A stretch of DNA of 9,188 nt from NCBI GenBank assembly GCA_022360535.1, contig JAKSCP010000269.1, forward strand, positions 1 through 9,188, read 5' to 3'. The notes beneath the pieces are model-generated. The model was not told where the DNA came from. It ran no database searches and worked only from the letters and a program-made list of their open reading frames with translations. The first letter of the stretch is position 1. Each line of letters begins with the position of its first letter. Made by a program: the position numbers and the translations under genes. Of this stretch, positions 1-6,192 are shown piece after piece. This DNA is from Pseudomonadales bacterium. Lineage in GTDB: Bacteria > Pseudomonadota > Gammaproteobacteria > Pseudomonadales > Pseudohongiellaceae.

Positions 1-477
1 AGTTGCATCTGCGGTCAATGTAATTTCTTCGCATAGCAGCCTGAGATTGTCCTGGTGGGGAGTTGAGGATTGTCCGCTACCCGTTTCGTTCTCTGCGTCA
101 GCAATCTCTTCCAGTCTCAGTTGCTGCATCTTCTCGGCCTGCAGTTCTAACGACTTCACCTGAGACCTCAATTCCTCAAATTCGCCATTCTTGAATTCGG
201 AGCTGAGCTGCTTGTTTCCTTTCATGCTGGTCCTTAAGTCGCGTAAAGGTTGCACAATCCCACGCTTCCATTCCAGTGAATATGCTATTGCTTGCTGTAT
301 CAGGGACTGTGGTGCCACTCCTCTTTCTTTTCCATACCAAAGACAAAACAGGACAAGGTTTACATCAAGGCCATAGTCATTTTGCAGCTGCAAACAGGCG
401 TCAGGCACTCCGGGTTGTTCATATAACTGGAGAGAGAAATTCCAGAAACTGCTGGAAGTTACGACAAATTCTGACAT
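1..477 (-). CDS. TIGR02444 (DUF2390) family protein, 3' end beyond window
   Basis: The minus strand is open from an ATG at 477-475 to the left edge, giving 159 codons with no stop; the C-terminus is missing. The N-terminal third has the features I associate with TIGR02444/DUF2390, a gammaproteobacterial family of unknown function: FWNFSLQLYEQPGV at residues 11-24, ACLQLQN near 27-33, then GLDVNLVLFCLWYG at 36-49. The following helical part carries an alternating acidic, basic and Gln-rich stretch (about residues 95-130) that may form a coiled coil. No signal peptide or membrane segment is seen. No clear Shine-Dalgarno sequence precedes the ATG. The gene is divergent from mpl with 74 nt between starts, so the two may share a control region. 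The family assignment rests on recalled motif similarity; no biochemical role can be given. Confidence 0.85.
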   Translation of the reverse strand, partial: MSEFVVTSSSFWNFSLQLYEQPGVPDACLQLQNDYGLDVNLVLFCLWYGKERGVAPQSLIQQAIAYSLEWKRGIVQPLRDLRTSMKGNKQLSSEFKNGEFEELRSQVKSLELQAEKMQQLRLEEIADAENETGSGQSSTPHQDNLRLLCEEITLTADAT

Positions 478-505
478 GACAGGAAAACCGTGTACGCGCT
501 TAAAT
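476..505 (+). promoter_or_regulatory. candidate sigma70-type promoter for mpl
   Basis: ATGACA at 476-481 matches five of six bases of the -35 consensus. TTAAAT at 500-505 matches four of six of the -10 consensus, with an 18-nt spacer. Transcription would start near 512 and leave about 40 nt of leader before the mpl ATG at 552. The -35 box would overlap the start codon of the divergent gene. The match is weak and found by eye; other hexamer pairs are possible. Confidence 0.3.
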
Positions 506-551
506 GGCGGCTGCAATACGGCTGAAGAGTGTAGCAACTAACTTATACGCA

Positions 552-1985
552 ATGCATATACATATTTTGGGCATCTGTGGGACCTTTATGGGTAGCTTGG
601 CGGTCATCGCCAAGCAGCTTGGCTATCGTGTGAGCGGCAGCGACATGAACGTTTACCCGCCAATGAGCACGCAGTTGGAATCCTTGGGCATCGAACTCAA
701 GGAGGGCTACCGATTCGAGAATCTGCAGCCAATGCCAGATCTTGTGATCATTGGCAATGCGCTTTCCCGTGGCAACCCGGCAGTGGAATACGTGCTGAAC
801 GAAGGTATTCCTTATACCTCCGGTCCGCAGTGGCTTGCGCAATTTGTGCTGCAAGACAAGTGGGTGCTGGGAGTGGCTGGTACCCATGGCAAGACGACCA
901 CCAGTGCATTGCTCACCTGGATTCTTGAGCGAGCAGGCACCCGACCGGGTTACCTGATCGGTGGTGTCACGCAAAACCTGGAACATTCAGCAGCATTAGG
1001 TGACTCTGCCTTTTTCGTTGTGGAAGCTGATGAGTACGATACAGCTTTCTTCGACAAACGATCCAAGTTTGTTCACTACGCGCCCCGCACAGCTATTCTT
1101 AACAATCTTGAATTTGATCACGCTGATATCTTTGATGACCTGGCGGCCATCGAGAGACAATTCCATCACCTGGTTAGAACCATTCCAGGCAATGGGCTCA
1201 TCATTACGCCCCATCAGGATTCAACCCTGGAAGCGGTGTTGGCGCAAGGCTGCTGGAGTCCCCGTCAACAGTTTGGTCTGGACGTACCTGAAGAAGTCTG
1301 TAAGCTCATGGCGACCAATGGCGGTGTGTTTTGGAATGCAGTCACCGCAGATCAACATGGCAGCAGTTTCGAAGTGGTGAAGTATGGACAGGGATCCACC
1401 GGTGAAGTAATGAATCGCGCCGCTGTGAGTTGGCAACAAACGGGCCTGCATAATGTGCGTAATGCTCTGGCAGCAGTTGCTGCCGCGCACCATGTAGGTA
1501 TCGATGTGGGAACCGCTGCTAACGCTCTGGAAGAATTCAAAGGTGTCAAACGTCGCATGGAACACCTGGCAACTGTGGAAGGCGTGCATGTTTATGATGA
1601 TTTTGCCCACCACCCCACAGCGATCACGACAACGCTGCAAGGTATGGCCGCCAAGCTACAATCTGAAACTGGTCCCAAACGTCTTATCGCGGTGATCGAG
1701 CCCCGCTCCAATACCATGCAAATGGGTGTGCACCAGCAGGAGCTGAACGCGGCCTGCGAGTCAGCGGACACGGTGGTGTGGTATAAACCCAAAAATTCGG
1801 GAATCGATTTCAAGTCGTTACTACAAGACAGTCGGGTCCCGGCCTATGCCTTTGATGATGTTGACGCCATTGTGACATTTCTCGAGGAGAGGAGTATGGC
1901 GGGTGACCATATCGTTATCATGAGTAATGGTGGTTTCGGTGGTATCCATCAGAAATTGATTGCGGCGCTGAGTTACGGGCCTTAA
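552..1985 (+). CDS. mpl: UDP-N-acetylmuramate:L-alanyl-gamma-D-glutamyl-meso-diaminopimelate ligase (Mpl)
   Basis: Mpl is the cytoplasmic murein-recycling ligase. It joins the tripeptide L-Ala-gamma-D-Glu-meso-DAP to UDP-MurNAc using ATP, returning recycled peptide to peptidoglycan synthesis. The 477-residue product has the three Mur-ligase domains. The N-terminal Rossmann motif is ILGICGTFMG (5-14), followed by SGSDMNVYPPMS (28-39). The ATP-binding P-loop is GTHGKTTT (110-117), and the central domain carries EADEYDTAFFDKRSKF (158-173) and LEFDHADIFDD (186-196). The C-terminal domain has DDFAHHPTAI (349-358), EPRSNTM (383-389) and SNGGFGGIHQK (458-468). These are near-identical to E. coli Mpl and distinguish it from MurC. 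I chose the ATG at 552 because the product then begins MHIHILGICG, as in the family. An in-frame ATG at 504 would add 16 unconserved residues and lies in a candidate -10 box. No strong Shine-Dalgarno is visible. Confidence 0.97.
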   Translation: MHIHILGICGTFMGSLAVIAKQLGYRVSGSDMNVYPPMSTQLESLGIELKEGYRFENLQPMPDLVIIGNALSRGNPAVEYVLNEGIPYTSGPQWLAQFVLQDKWVLGVAGTHGKTTTSALLTWILERAGTRPGYLIGGVTQNLEHSAALGDSAFFVVEADEYDTAFFDKRSKFVHYAPRTAILNNLEFDHADIFDDLAAIERQFHHLVRTIPGNGLIITPHQDSTLEAVLAQGCWSPRQQFGLDVPEEVCKLMATNGGVFWNAVTADQHGSSFEVVKYGQGSTGEVMNRAAVSWQQTGLHNVRNALAAVAAAHHVGIDVGTAANALEEFKGVKRRMEHLATVEGVHVYDDFAHHPTAITTTLQGMAAKLQSETGPKRLIAVIEPRSNTMQMGVHQQELNAACESADTVVWYKPKNSGIDFKSLLQDSRVPAYAFDDVDAIVTFLEERSMAGDHIVIMSNGGFGGIHQKLIAALSYGP

Positions 1986-2040
1986 CACTCTGCTCTACTG
2001 CCCGGTTCTGTAAATTTTTCACAGGAGTTCTGTTTAGTCG

Positions 2041-2655
2041 ATGACTGAACGGCAAGATATTGCGCTTTTTCCACTGCGGGTAGTGATGTTTCCCGGAAGT
2101 AAGCTTGATTTGCAGATATTTGAGCGTCGCTATCTGGATTTAGTAAGCCACTGCATGCGCAACGACGTAGGCTTTGGCGTTTGCCTGTTGCGGGAGGGTG
2201 AAGAGGTCATTCGAGAAGCCAGTAAGCAAACCATTCATCGCACCGGTACCTATGCCAAGATCATCGATTGGGATCAACTGGATAATGGCTTGTTGGGAAT
2301 TAAAGTCGAAGGTCAGGCAAAGTTTCGTATTTACGATTGCTGGCAGGGTGATAGTGGGGTGCTTGAGGGCAAGGTTGAGTTCAGCGAACAGGACTGTCTG
2401 GGACAGGCAAGCATTCCTCTCAGCGAGGATTTGGCGGCACTAGTGGACTTGCTGCAAAACCTGGAGAGCCACCCCTTGGTGGAACAGCAAGATTTGCAAG
2501 TCGACTACGATAACTTGTGGGAACTTGGTTGGCGATTGGGGGATTTGATTCCGGTAGAAGTTGAGCAGCGCCAGGAATTGCTGGAACAGGATGATCCCTG
2601 GGAGCGCATTCGCTCTATTGAACAGCTCGTCGCCGATATCGCCAACGACACCTAA
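2041..2655 (+). CDS. stand-alone LON substrate-binding (N-terminal) domain protein
   Basis: The 204-residue protein matches the Lon N-terminal domain (PF02190) alone. It has no AAA+ ATPase and no peptidase domain, so it is not a protease. The diagnostic start is FPLRVVMFPG (10-19), then LDLQIFERRYLDLV (22-35), a GFGVCLLREGEE region (44-55), a GTYAKI strand (69-74) and a GQAKFRI segment (91-97). The C-terminal half is helical and acidic, as in other stand-alone members. Such proteins are widespread in proteobacteria and often sit near mpl or ubiX, but their molecular role is not settled; peptide binding is an inference from Lon. AGGAG at 2023-2027 lies an unusually long 13 nt before the ATG. 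An in-frame TAG at 2035-2037 rules out an earlier start. The gene follows mpl by 55 nt, so cotranscription is plausible. Confidence 0.93.
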   Translation: MTERQDIALFPLRVVMFPGSKLDLQIFERRYLDLVSHCMRNDVGFGVCLLREGEEVIREASKQTIHRTGTYAKIIDWDQLDNGLLGIKVEGQAKFRIYDCWQGDSGVLEGKVEFSEQDCLGQASIPLSEDLAALVDLLQNLESHPLVEQQDLQVDYDNLWELGWRLGDLIPVEVEQRQELLEQDDPWERIRSIEQLVADIANDT

Positions 2656-2724
2656 CCTGCATAGCACCCCGAAACCGTCTTCACAGTCTGTAAACTTTGT
2701 CGGTTTTCTCTCTGGCTATTGGCC

Positions 2725-2973
2725 ATGGGCTTGGCGGATAATGGCCAGCCCTTAATAAAAAATGAATTGTGGCTGGCGGTTGGGCAAATGTTGGCGAGAC
2801 TAATCGACATTACGGGTTGGTCCCATGAGCAATGGCTGGCAGCCAGCATCCTGGCGTTCATCATAATCACTGTTCTCGTAGTGCTGCATCGGATGATGAA
2901 ATTGTTCCAATTGTCGAAAAAGAAAAACTATCAGCCGAATCTGCGACCGCTACGAAGGCAGCGACAGCGTTAA
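2725..2973 (+). CDS. small single-pass membrane protein, unknown function
   Basis: I do not recognise this family. From the ATG at 2725 the product is 82 residues. Its first 40 residues are mildly amphipathic. One strong membrane segment follows, WLAASILAFIIITVLVVLHR at residues 39-58, and then a very basic tail with KKK near 66-68 and an Arg/Gln-rich end. The positive-inside rule predicts a cytoplasmic C-terminus. It lies 69 nt after the LON-domain gene and only 6 nt before the S1 protease start, so translational coupling to the protease is plausible. No Shine-Dalgarno is seen; TTG at 2719 or 2731 could also serve as the start. The last dozen codons use CGA, AGG and CTA, unlike the neighbours, and the -1 frame looks more gene-like there. 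The membrane segment argues for a real gene, but it could be spurious. Confidence 0.5.
   Translation: MGLADNGQPLIKNELWLAVGQMLARLIDITGWSHEQWLAASILAFIIITVLVVLHRMMKLFQLSKKKNYQPNLRPLRRQRQR
2916..2928 (+). other. possible -1 ribosomal slippage sequence
   Basis: GAAAAAGAAAAAC contains two consecutive G-AAA-AAR/Y heptamers in the reading frame of the small membrane protein (codons AAA AAG AAA AAC). They resemble the A-AAA-AAG slippery site of dnaX, but with G in the first position. A -1 shift here would replace the basic 15-residue tail by about 40 Ala/Thr/Glu-rich residues ending at 3047, inside the protease signal-peptide region. I did not identify a convincing downstream stem-loop, so this is a weak candidate. 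Confidence 0.2.
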
Positions 2974-2979
2974 ACATTT

Positions 2980-3804
2980 ATGAAGGCAAACCGACCCTAC
3001 CTGACCGTCTTTGCACTGCTGATTCTCGCCTTGGTGAGCTTGAGTAGTCACGCCATCATTGTGCGGCACGACGTGCTTTCTACTGACTACGAAATCAGTA
3101 GAACCGACTATCCGGCGGTGTTTTTTCTGGAACGGCAGGGGAGTCGCAAAATCTGCGTCGCCACCGTGATACATCCTCAATGGGCATTAACTGCGGCCCA
3201 CTGCGCGGAAGAAACCATGTTGGAGGAGACTGTGCAGGCAGGTCGTCGCTTTGGTGTGATGGTTGGCGGCCAAGACAGAGAGATCGATGCGGTCATTAAG
3301 CATCCACTCTATGATCAGGAATCGTCGAGCGATGTTGACTTGGCTTTGTTGCGTTTTCGCAGCCCATCGGCCACTCCCAGGCCGCTTCCCTTGCAGCAGA
3401 AACAGAATGAACTGGGTGCCGAGGTGACGATTGTGGGCTGGGGATACTTTGGCTTGGGCACCTTAGGTCGCCAGTACGATGATGGTCGCATGCGCAGGGC
3501 GACTAACCGAATTACCGCTGTCCAGCGCTACCTGCGTTTAGTTTTTGACGATCCAAGAGACCATGCGGCAGAGAGCTTACCCTTGGAGGGTGCACCAAGT
3601 TTGGGTGACAGCGGTGGTCCAGCCTTGATTGACACCGAGTTGGGCCTCCATTTGGCAGGCATTGCAGTAGGTCAGATACAAGGCGCCGACTTCAGCGAAG
3701 AAACTCAAGGCCGTTACGGCGCAGTGGCTATCTACGAAAGAATATCCAGCCACATCGATTGGATCGAGGAAGTGGTTGGCAGTGAGGTTCCGTTCGACAG
3801 CTAA
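2980..3804 (+). CDS. secreted S1-family (chymotrypsin-fold) serine protease
   Basis: The 274-residue protein begins with a signal peptide: basic MKANR, a hydrophobic core at 8-21, and SHA at 23-25, a good signal peptidase I site. The mature part has the full catalytic triad: His74 in TAAHC (71-75), Asp120 in DVDLALLRF (118-126) and Ser211 in GDSGGP (209-214). Cys59 and Cys75 are the only cysteines and fit the conserved Cys42-Cys58 disulfide. The usual Cys191-Cys220 bridge is absent. The position six before the catalytic Ser, Asp189 in trypsin, is Ala205, so cleavage after Lys or Arg is not expected. It is probably periplasmic or secreted; the substrate is unknown. No clear Shine-Dalgarno precedes the ATG. 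The start lies 6 nt after the small membrane ORF, suggesting coupled translation. Confidence 0.93.
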   Translation: MKANRPYLTVFALLILALVSLSSHAIIVRHDVLSTDYEISRTDYPAVFFLERQGSRKICVATVIHPQWALTAAHCAEETMLEETVQAGRRFGVMVGGQDREIDAVIKHPLYDQESSSDVDLALLRFRSPSATPRPLPLQQKQNELGAEVTIVGWGYFGLGTLGRQYDDGRMRRATNRITAVQRYLRLVFDDPRDHAAESLPLEGAPSLGDSGGPALIDTELGLHLAGIAVGQIQGADFSEETQGRYGAVAIYERISSHIDWIEEVVGSEVPFDS

Positions 3805-3848
3805 ACACGCTGTTGTTTAGGTTGAACCATCAATCAGCGAGAGAGTAA

Positions 3849-4583
3849 ATGATCAAGAAACTTCTGATTTCAATTGTTTTGTTCGTGCTTCTTATTGGGG
3901 GCGTTGCATACTTTTACTTGGATAGTTTGGTAACCAGCGGTATTCAGGTAGTGGGTAGTCAGGTGCTGGGCACTCAAGTCACGGTAGATTCTGCATCGAT
4001 CTCACCCTTAACTGGTTCCGGCTCCATAAACGGCTTACGCATCGAAAATCCGGAGGGTTTTAATTCCCAATATGCTTTTGAACTGGAAGAAGTCTCAGTC
4101 TCTCTCAACGTCGGTTCGGTGTTTTCAGACGTGGTTGAAGTTGATTCGGTAGTGATAAGAGATCCCGAGATTACTTACGAGAGGCGACTAACCAGTGACA
4201 ACATCGGCGCACTAATCGACAACCTGCCAGGCAGCGGATCCGAGGCGGCCGAGCAATCCGAAGCAACGGAAAGCTCAAGCCAACTCATTATTCGGGAATT
4301 TCTGATGGAGAGTCCGCAGCTGAATCTGGTGGCAGCATCAATCGAAGCACCTATCCCACTCCCCGATATCTCGCTGAGCAATATTGGTGAAGAGAATGAC
4401 GCCAGTGTAGCTCAAGCGATGCGGCAGATCCTTGGGGCTATTTCCACGTCTATTTTGAATTCCGACCCACCTGTCCTTGATATGCTGAGGGAAAACGTAG
4501 AAAACCGAATTCAGGAAGGTGTGGAAGAAGTCGAAGACGCGGTGGAAGATATCACTGATCGCGTGCGTAGTATCTTCAACTAG
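3849..4583 (+). CDS. membrane-anchored AsmA-like periplasmic protein
   Basis: The 244-residue protein has an N-terminal anchor or uncleaved signal (KK at 3-4, hydrophobic 5-24). Beta-strand-rich sequence follows, typical of AsmA/DUF748 N-terminal regions: VTVDSASISPLTGSGSING (44-62), LRIENPEGF (63-71), LEEVSVSLNVGS (79-90) and VVEVDSVVIRDPEITYER (95-112). In that family such repeats form the start of an elongated bridge-like groove linked to lipid transport or outer-membrane biogenesis. This protein is far shorter than AsmA or TamB. A Ser/Glu-rich linker (129-144) separates a second strand-rich block (145-180), and an acidic helical tail ends the protein (215-244). There are no cysteines. GAGAGAG just upstream (3838-3844) is a plausible ribosome binding site. 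It follows the protease by 44 nt. Family placement is by pattern, without alignment; the function is unknown. Confidence 0.75.
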   Translation: MIKKLLISIVLFVLLIGGVAYFYLDSLVTSGIQVVGSQVLGTQVTVDSASISPLTGSGSINGLRIENPEGFNSQYAFELEEVSVSLNVGSVFSDVVEVDSVVIRDPEITYERRLTSDNIGALIDNLPGSGSEAAEQSEATESSSQLIIREFLMESPQLNLVAASIEAPIPLPDISLSNIGEENDASVAQAMRQILGAISTSILNSDPPVLDMLRENVENRIQEGVEEVEDAVEDITDRVRSIFN

Positions 4584-4598
4584 TAGTATCTTCAACTA
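4567..4598. repeat. exact 16-bp tandem duplication over a stop codon
   Basis: GTAGTATCTTCAACTA occurs at 4567-4582 and again, without any difference, at 4583-4598. The AsmA-like gene stops at TAG 4581-4583, at the junction of the copies, so the second copy is not translated. The neighbouring convergent gene stops at 4604, just outside. The identity of the copies suggests recent replication slippage. Confidence 0.95.
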
Positions 4599-4603
4599 AT
4601 GGC

Positions 4604-5452
4604 CTAGGCAGGTTTTCTGGATTCAGATTCGTTGTCGTTCAGGCATTGATTGCTACTGCCCGCCAGCAGGCGATCAGTGCGGCCTGTAATTCGATAGGCA
4701 ATCAGTCCCACCCACTCGCGCATCGCAGTTCGCAGGACTCCCAGGTTGTCAGCAAAAGCGAAATGTAAGCGCAGCAAATCACCCTGGCGGGAATAATGGT
4801 CCACTGGATAAGCGTAGACTGGCCACTGCTGTTGACAGAAAACACCAATAGCCCGCGGCATATGAAACGCTGAGGTCACCAGAATCCATTCCTGGCCGGG
4901 GGTGGGATTCACCAGAGTTTTGCTGTTACTGGCGTTCTCTGCCGTGTTGCGTGACTCACTCTCATACAGGATGGCGCGCTCTCCGAGATTTAGTTGGTCA
5001 AACAGGAAGCGCGCGTAGTCTGCTTCTTTGTATTGCTGTTCGGTGACGCTGTCACTGCCACCGGTATAAACGATCTGTGCTTGTGGATAGAGCTGTGCCA
5101 TGTACATCAGCGACGTAAGCCGTTCAGCTGCCGCCCCGATTTCTGATTGCCCCCAGGCTTCGGATTTAGCGGGGTCCATTGAGCCTCCGAGCACCACAAT
5201 ACCGTCAGCCTGGGCGGGAAGCGCGGCATTGGCCTGAAAACGATTTTCCAGCGGATAGATTAGCCATTCACCCACGGGAAAGGCCGAAATACTAATGAGC
5301 AGGAGAGCGCAGGCAGCCAGCAAGTGGCGAGATAGCTTCATCCAGCCAAATACCATGGCAAACCAGGCACCTGCACCCAGTATGACGATCAGACTGTCCG
5401 GGGAGATCAAGGCCCAAATCAATTTGGAGGCGATGAAGAAAACAGTATCCAT
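4604..5452 (-). CDS. ElyC/SanA/YdcF-type DUF218 envelope protein
   Basis: The 282-residue product has two N-terminal membrane segments (about 11-35 and 43-61) and a DUF218 domain: DGIVVLGGS (83-91), ERLTSLMYMAQLYP (110-123), IVYTGGSDS (127-135), ESRNTAENA (166-174) and LVTSAFHMPRA (191-201). The late segment REWVGLIAYRITGR is also usual for the family. The architecture is that of E. coli ElyC, whose loss impairs peptidoglycan synthesis; ElyC is 259 residues, so the length fits. SanA relatives affect envelope permeability. The biochemical activity of the domain is not firmly established. The globular domain should face the periplasm. AGGAG lies 13 nt before the ATG, and an in-frame TAA between them fixes the start. 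The gene converges on the AsmA-like gene, with 20 nt between stops and no room for a separate terminator. Confidence 0.92.
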   Translation of the reverse strand: MDTVFFIASKLIWALISPDSLIVILGAGAWFAMVFGWMKLSRHLLAACALLLISISAFPVGEWLIYPLENRFQANAALPAQADGIVVLGGSMDPAKSEAWGQSEIGAAAERLTSLMYMAQLYPQAQIVYTGGSDSVTEQQYKEADYARFLFDQLNLGERAILYESESRNTAENASNSKTLVNPTPGQEWILVTSAFHMPRAIGVFCQQQWPVYAYPVDHYSRQGDLLRLHFAFADNLGVLRTAMREWVGLIAYRITGRTDRLLAGSSNQCLNDNESESRKPA

Positions 5453-5468
5453 GTACCCAGCTTAGCTC

Positions 5469-5480
5469 CTGCAAAAGCAG
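5469..5480. repeat. 12-nt palindrome CTGCAAAAGCAG, copy 1
   Basis: The arms CTGC and GCAG flank AAAA. Read on the minus strand, the second arm runs directly into the AGGAG ribosome binding site of the DUF218 gene, so a hairpin could partly hide that site. The same 12-mer recurs at 8832-8843. The stem is only four pairs, so an RNA hairpin would be weak; a protein-binding site is an alternative. Confidence 0.45.
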
Positions 5481-5550
5481 CATGCTATCGCACATTCTGC
5501 CGTGTATTCATCCCCTCGAATCCAGGCAATCTGATGGGTAGATTGTGTTG

Positions 5551-5570
5551 CTGGATTTGCTAATATCCAG
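5551..5570 (+). promoter_or_regulatory. candidate extended -10 promoter and overlapping operator for the peroxiredoxin gene
   Basis: TGCTAATAT at 5558-5566 is an extended -10 element (TGn followed by TAATAT, five of six to consensus). No good -35 box is seen, which is tolerated with extended -10 promoters. It sits inside a perfect 6-bp inverted repeat, CTGGAT at 5551-5556 and ATCCAG at 5565-5570. A protein bound there would cover the -10 box. Transcription would start near 5573, with AGGAG at 5593-5597. No known regulator motif is recognised. Confidence 0.4.
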
Positions 5571-5604
5571 TGCTGGTCCGAATTAAATCACAGGAGTTTG
5601 TAGT

Positions 5605-6084
5605 ATGACGATTCAGGTAGGCGACAAAGTACCCGCGGCAACTTTCAAGGTAATGACCGCAGATGGTCCCTCAGACATGAGCACTGATGAGGTGTTTACG
5701 GGTAAGAAAGTCGTGTTCTTCGCCGTGCCGGGCGCATTTACTCCAGGTTGCTCTATGACCCATTTGCCCGGTTTCGTGGTGCAGGCAGACGCAATCAAGG
5801 CGAAGGGAGTTGACACCATTGCCTGTATGTCGGTGAACGATGCTTTTGTTATGGGTAGTTGGGGGCAGGCTCAAAACGCTGAAGAAATTCTCATGCTGGC
5901 TGACGGCAATGGCGATTTTACTGCGGCCATTGGTTTGGAGATGGATGCAAGCGGATTTGGCATGGGAACCCGCAGCCAGCGCTTCGGCATGATTGTGGAA
6001 GACGGTACAGTAACCCATCTCGCTGTCGAAGCGCCGGGTGAAATTAAAGTAAGTTCAGCAGAAGCCATGCTGGAAGTGCTTTAA
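5605..6084 (+). CDS. peroxiredoxin, Prx5 family
   Basis: This is a cytoplasmic thiol peroxidase that reduces hydrogen peroxide and organic hydroperoxides. The 159-residue length is typical for bacterial Prx5 proteins without a fused glutaredoxin. The active-site segment VPGAFTPGCSMTHLPGFV (41-58) contains the peroxidatic Cys49 with Thr46, and Arg123 in GMGTRSQRFGMIVEDG (119-134) is the conserved active-site arginine. The only other cysteine is Cys74 in the IACMSVNDAFVM segment, a usual position that is not the resolving cysteine of human PRDX5. A one-Cys mechanism, recycled by glutathione with glutaredoxin or by another thiol, is therefore inferred. AGGAG at 5593-5597 with 7-nt spacing supports the start. 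The gene is divergent from the DUF218 gene with 152 nt between them, and carries its own candidate promoter. Confidence 0.95.
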   Translation: MTIQVGDKVPAATFKVMTADGPSDMSTDEVFTGKKVVFFAVPGAFTPGCSMTHLPGFVVQADAIKAKGVDTIACMSVNDAFVMGSWGQAQNAEEILMLADGNGDFTAAIGLEMDASGFGMGTRSQRFGMIVEDGTVTHLAVEAPGEIKVSSAEAMLEVL

Positions 6085-6103
6085 CAAAGAGCGTCTGAAG
6101 CCC

Positions 6104-6162
6104 AGGTGCCAGTTTGATTCTTAGGCTGAGTTTTAGGGTCTAATGAGTGCTAACTGGCACCT
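6104..6162. repeat. 11-bp perfect inverted repeat between the peroxiredoxin and hydrolase genes
   Basis: AGGTGCCAGTT (6104-6114) and AACTGGCACCT (6152-6162) are exact reverse complements separated by 37 nt. In RNA they could form an 11-pair stem. No T-run follows, so it is not a standard intrinsic terminator. The right arm can also pair locally, GTGC at 6147-6150 with GCAC at 6157-6160, which excludes the long stem. It could be a processing site, a transcript-end structure or two half-sites for a regulator of the hydrolase. Confidence 0.7.
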
Positions 6163-6192
6163 AATGGAATAAAAACTACAAGCGATACAGAA

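Noticed and set aside
191..479. Plus-strand ORFs at 191-376 and 276-479
   Set aside because: Both are antisense to the TIGR02444-family frame, which carries recognisable family motifs and is open across the whole stretch.
504..551. Upstream in-frame ATG at 504 for mpl, adding 16 residues
   Set aside because: The added residues are not part of the family, the ATG at 552 gives the canonical Mpl N-terminus, and 504 falls in a candidate -10 box.
2832..3047. Independent 71-residue gene in the -1 frame
   Set aside because: Its first 30 residues lie antiphase to a clear membrane segment and look non-coding. Only the second half is gene-like, so it is better treated as a possible frameshift product.
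4584..4603. Shared bidirectional terminator between the convergent genes
   Set aside because: The gap holds the tandem repeat and a CCTAGG palindrome, but no stem-loop with a T-run on either strand.
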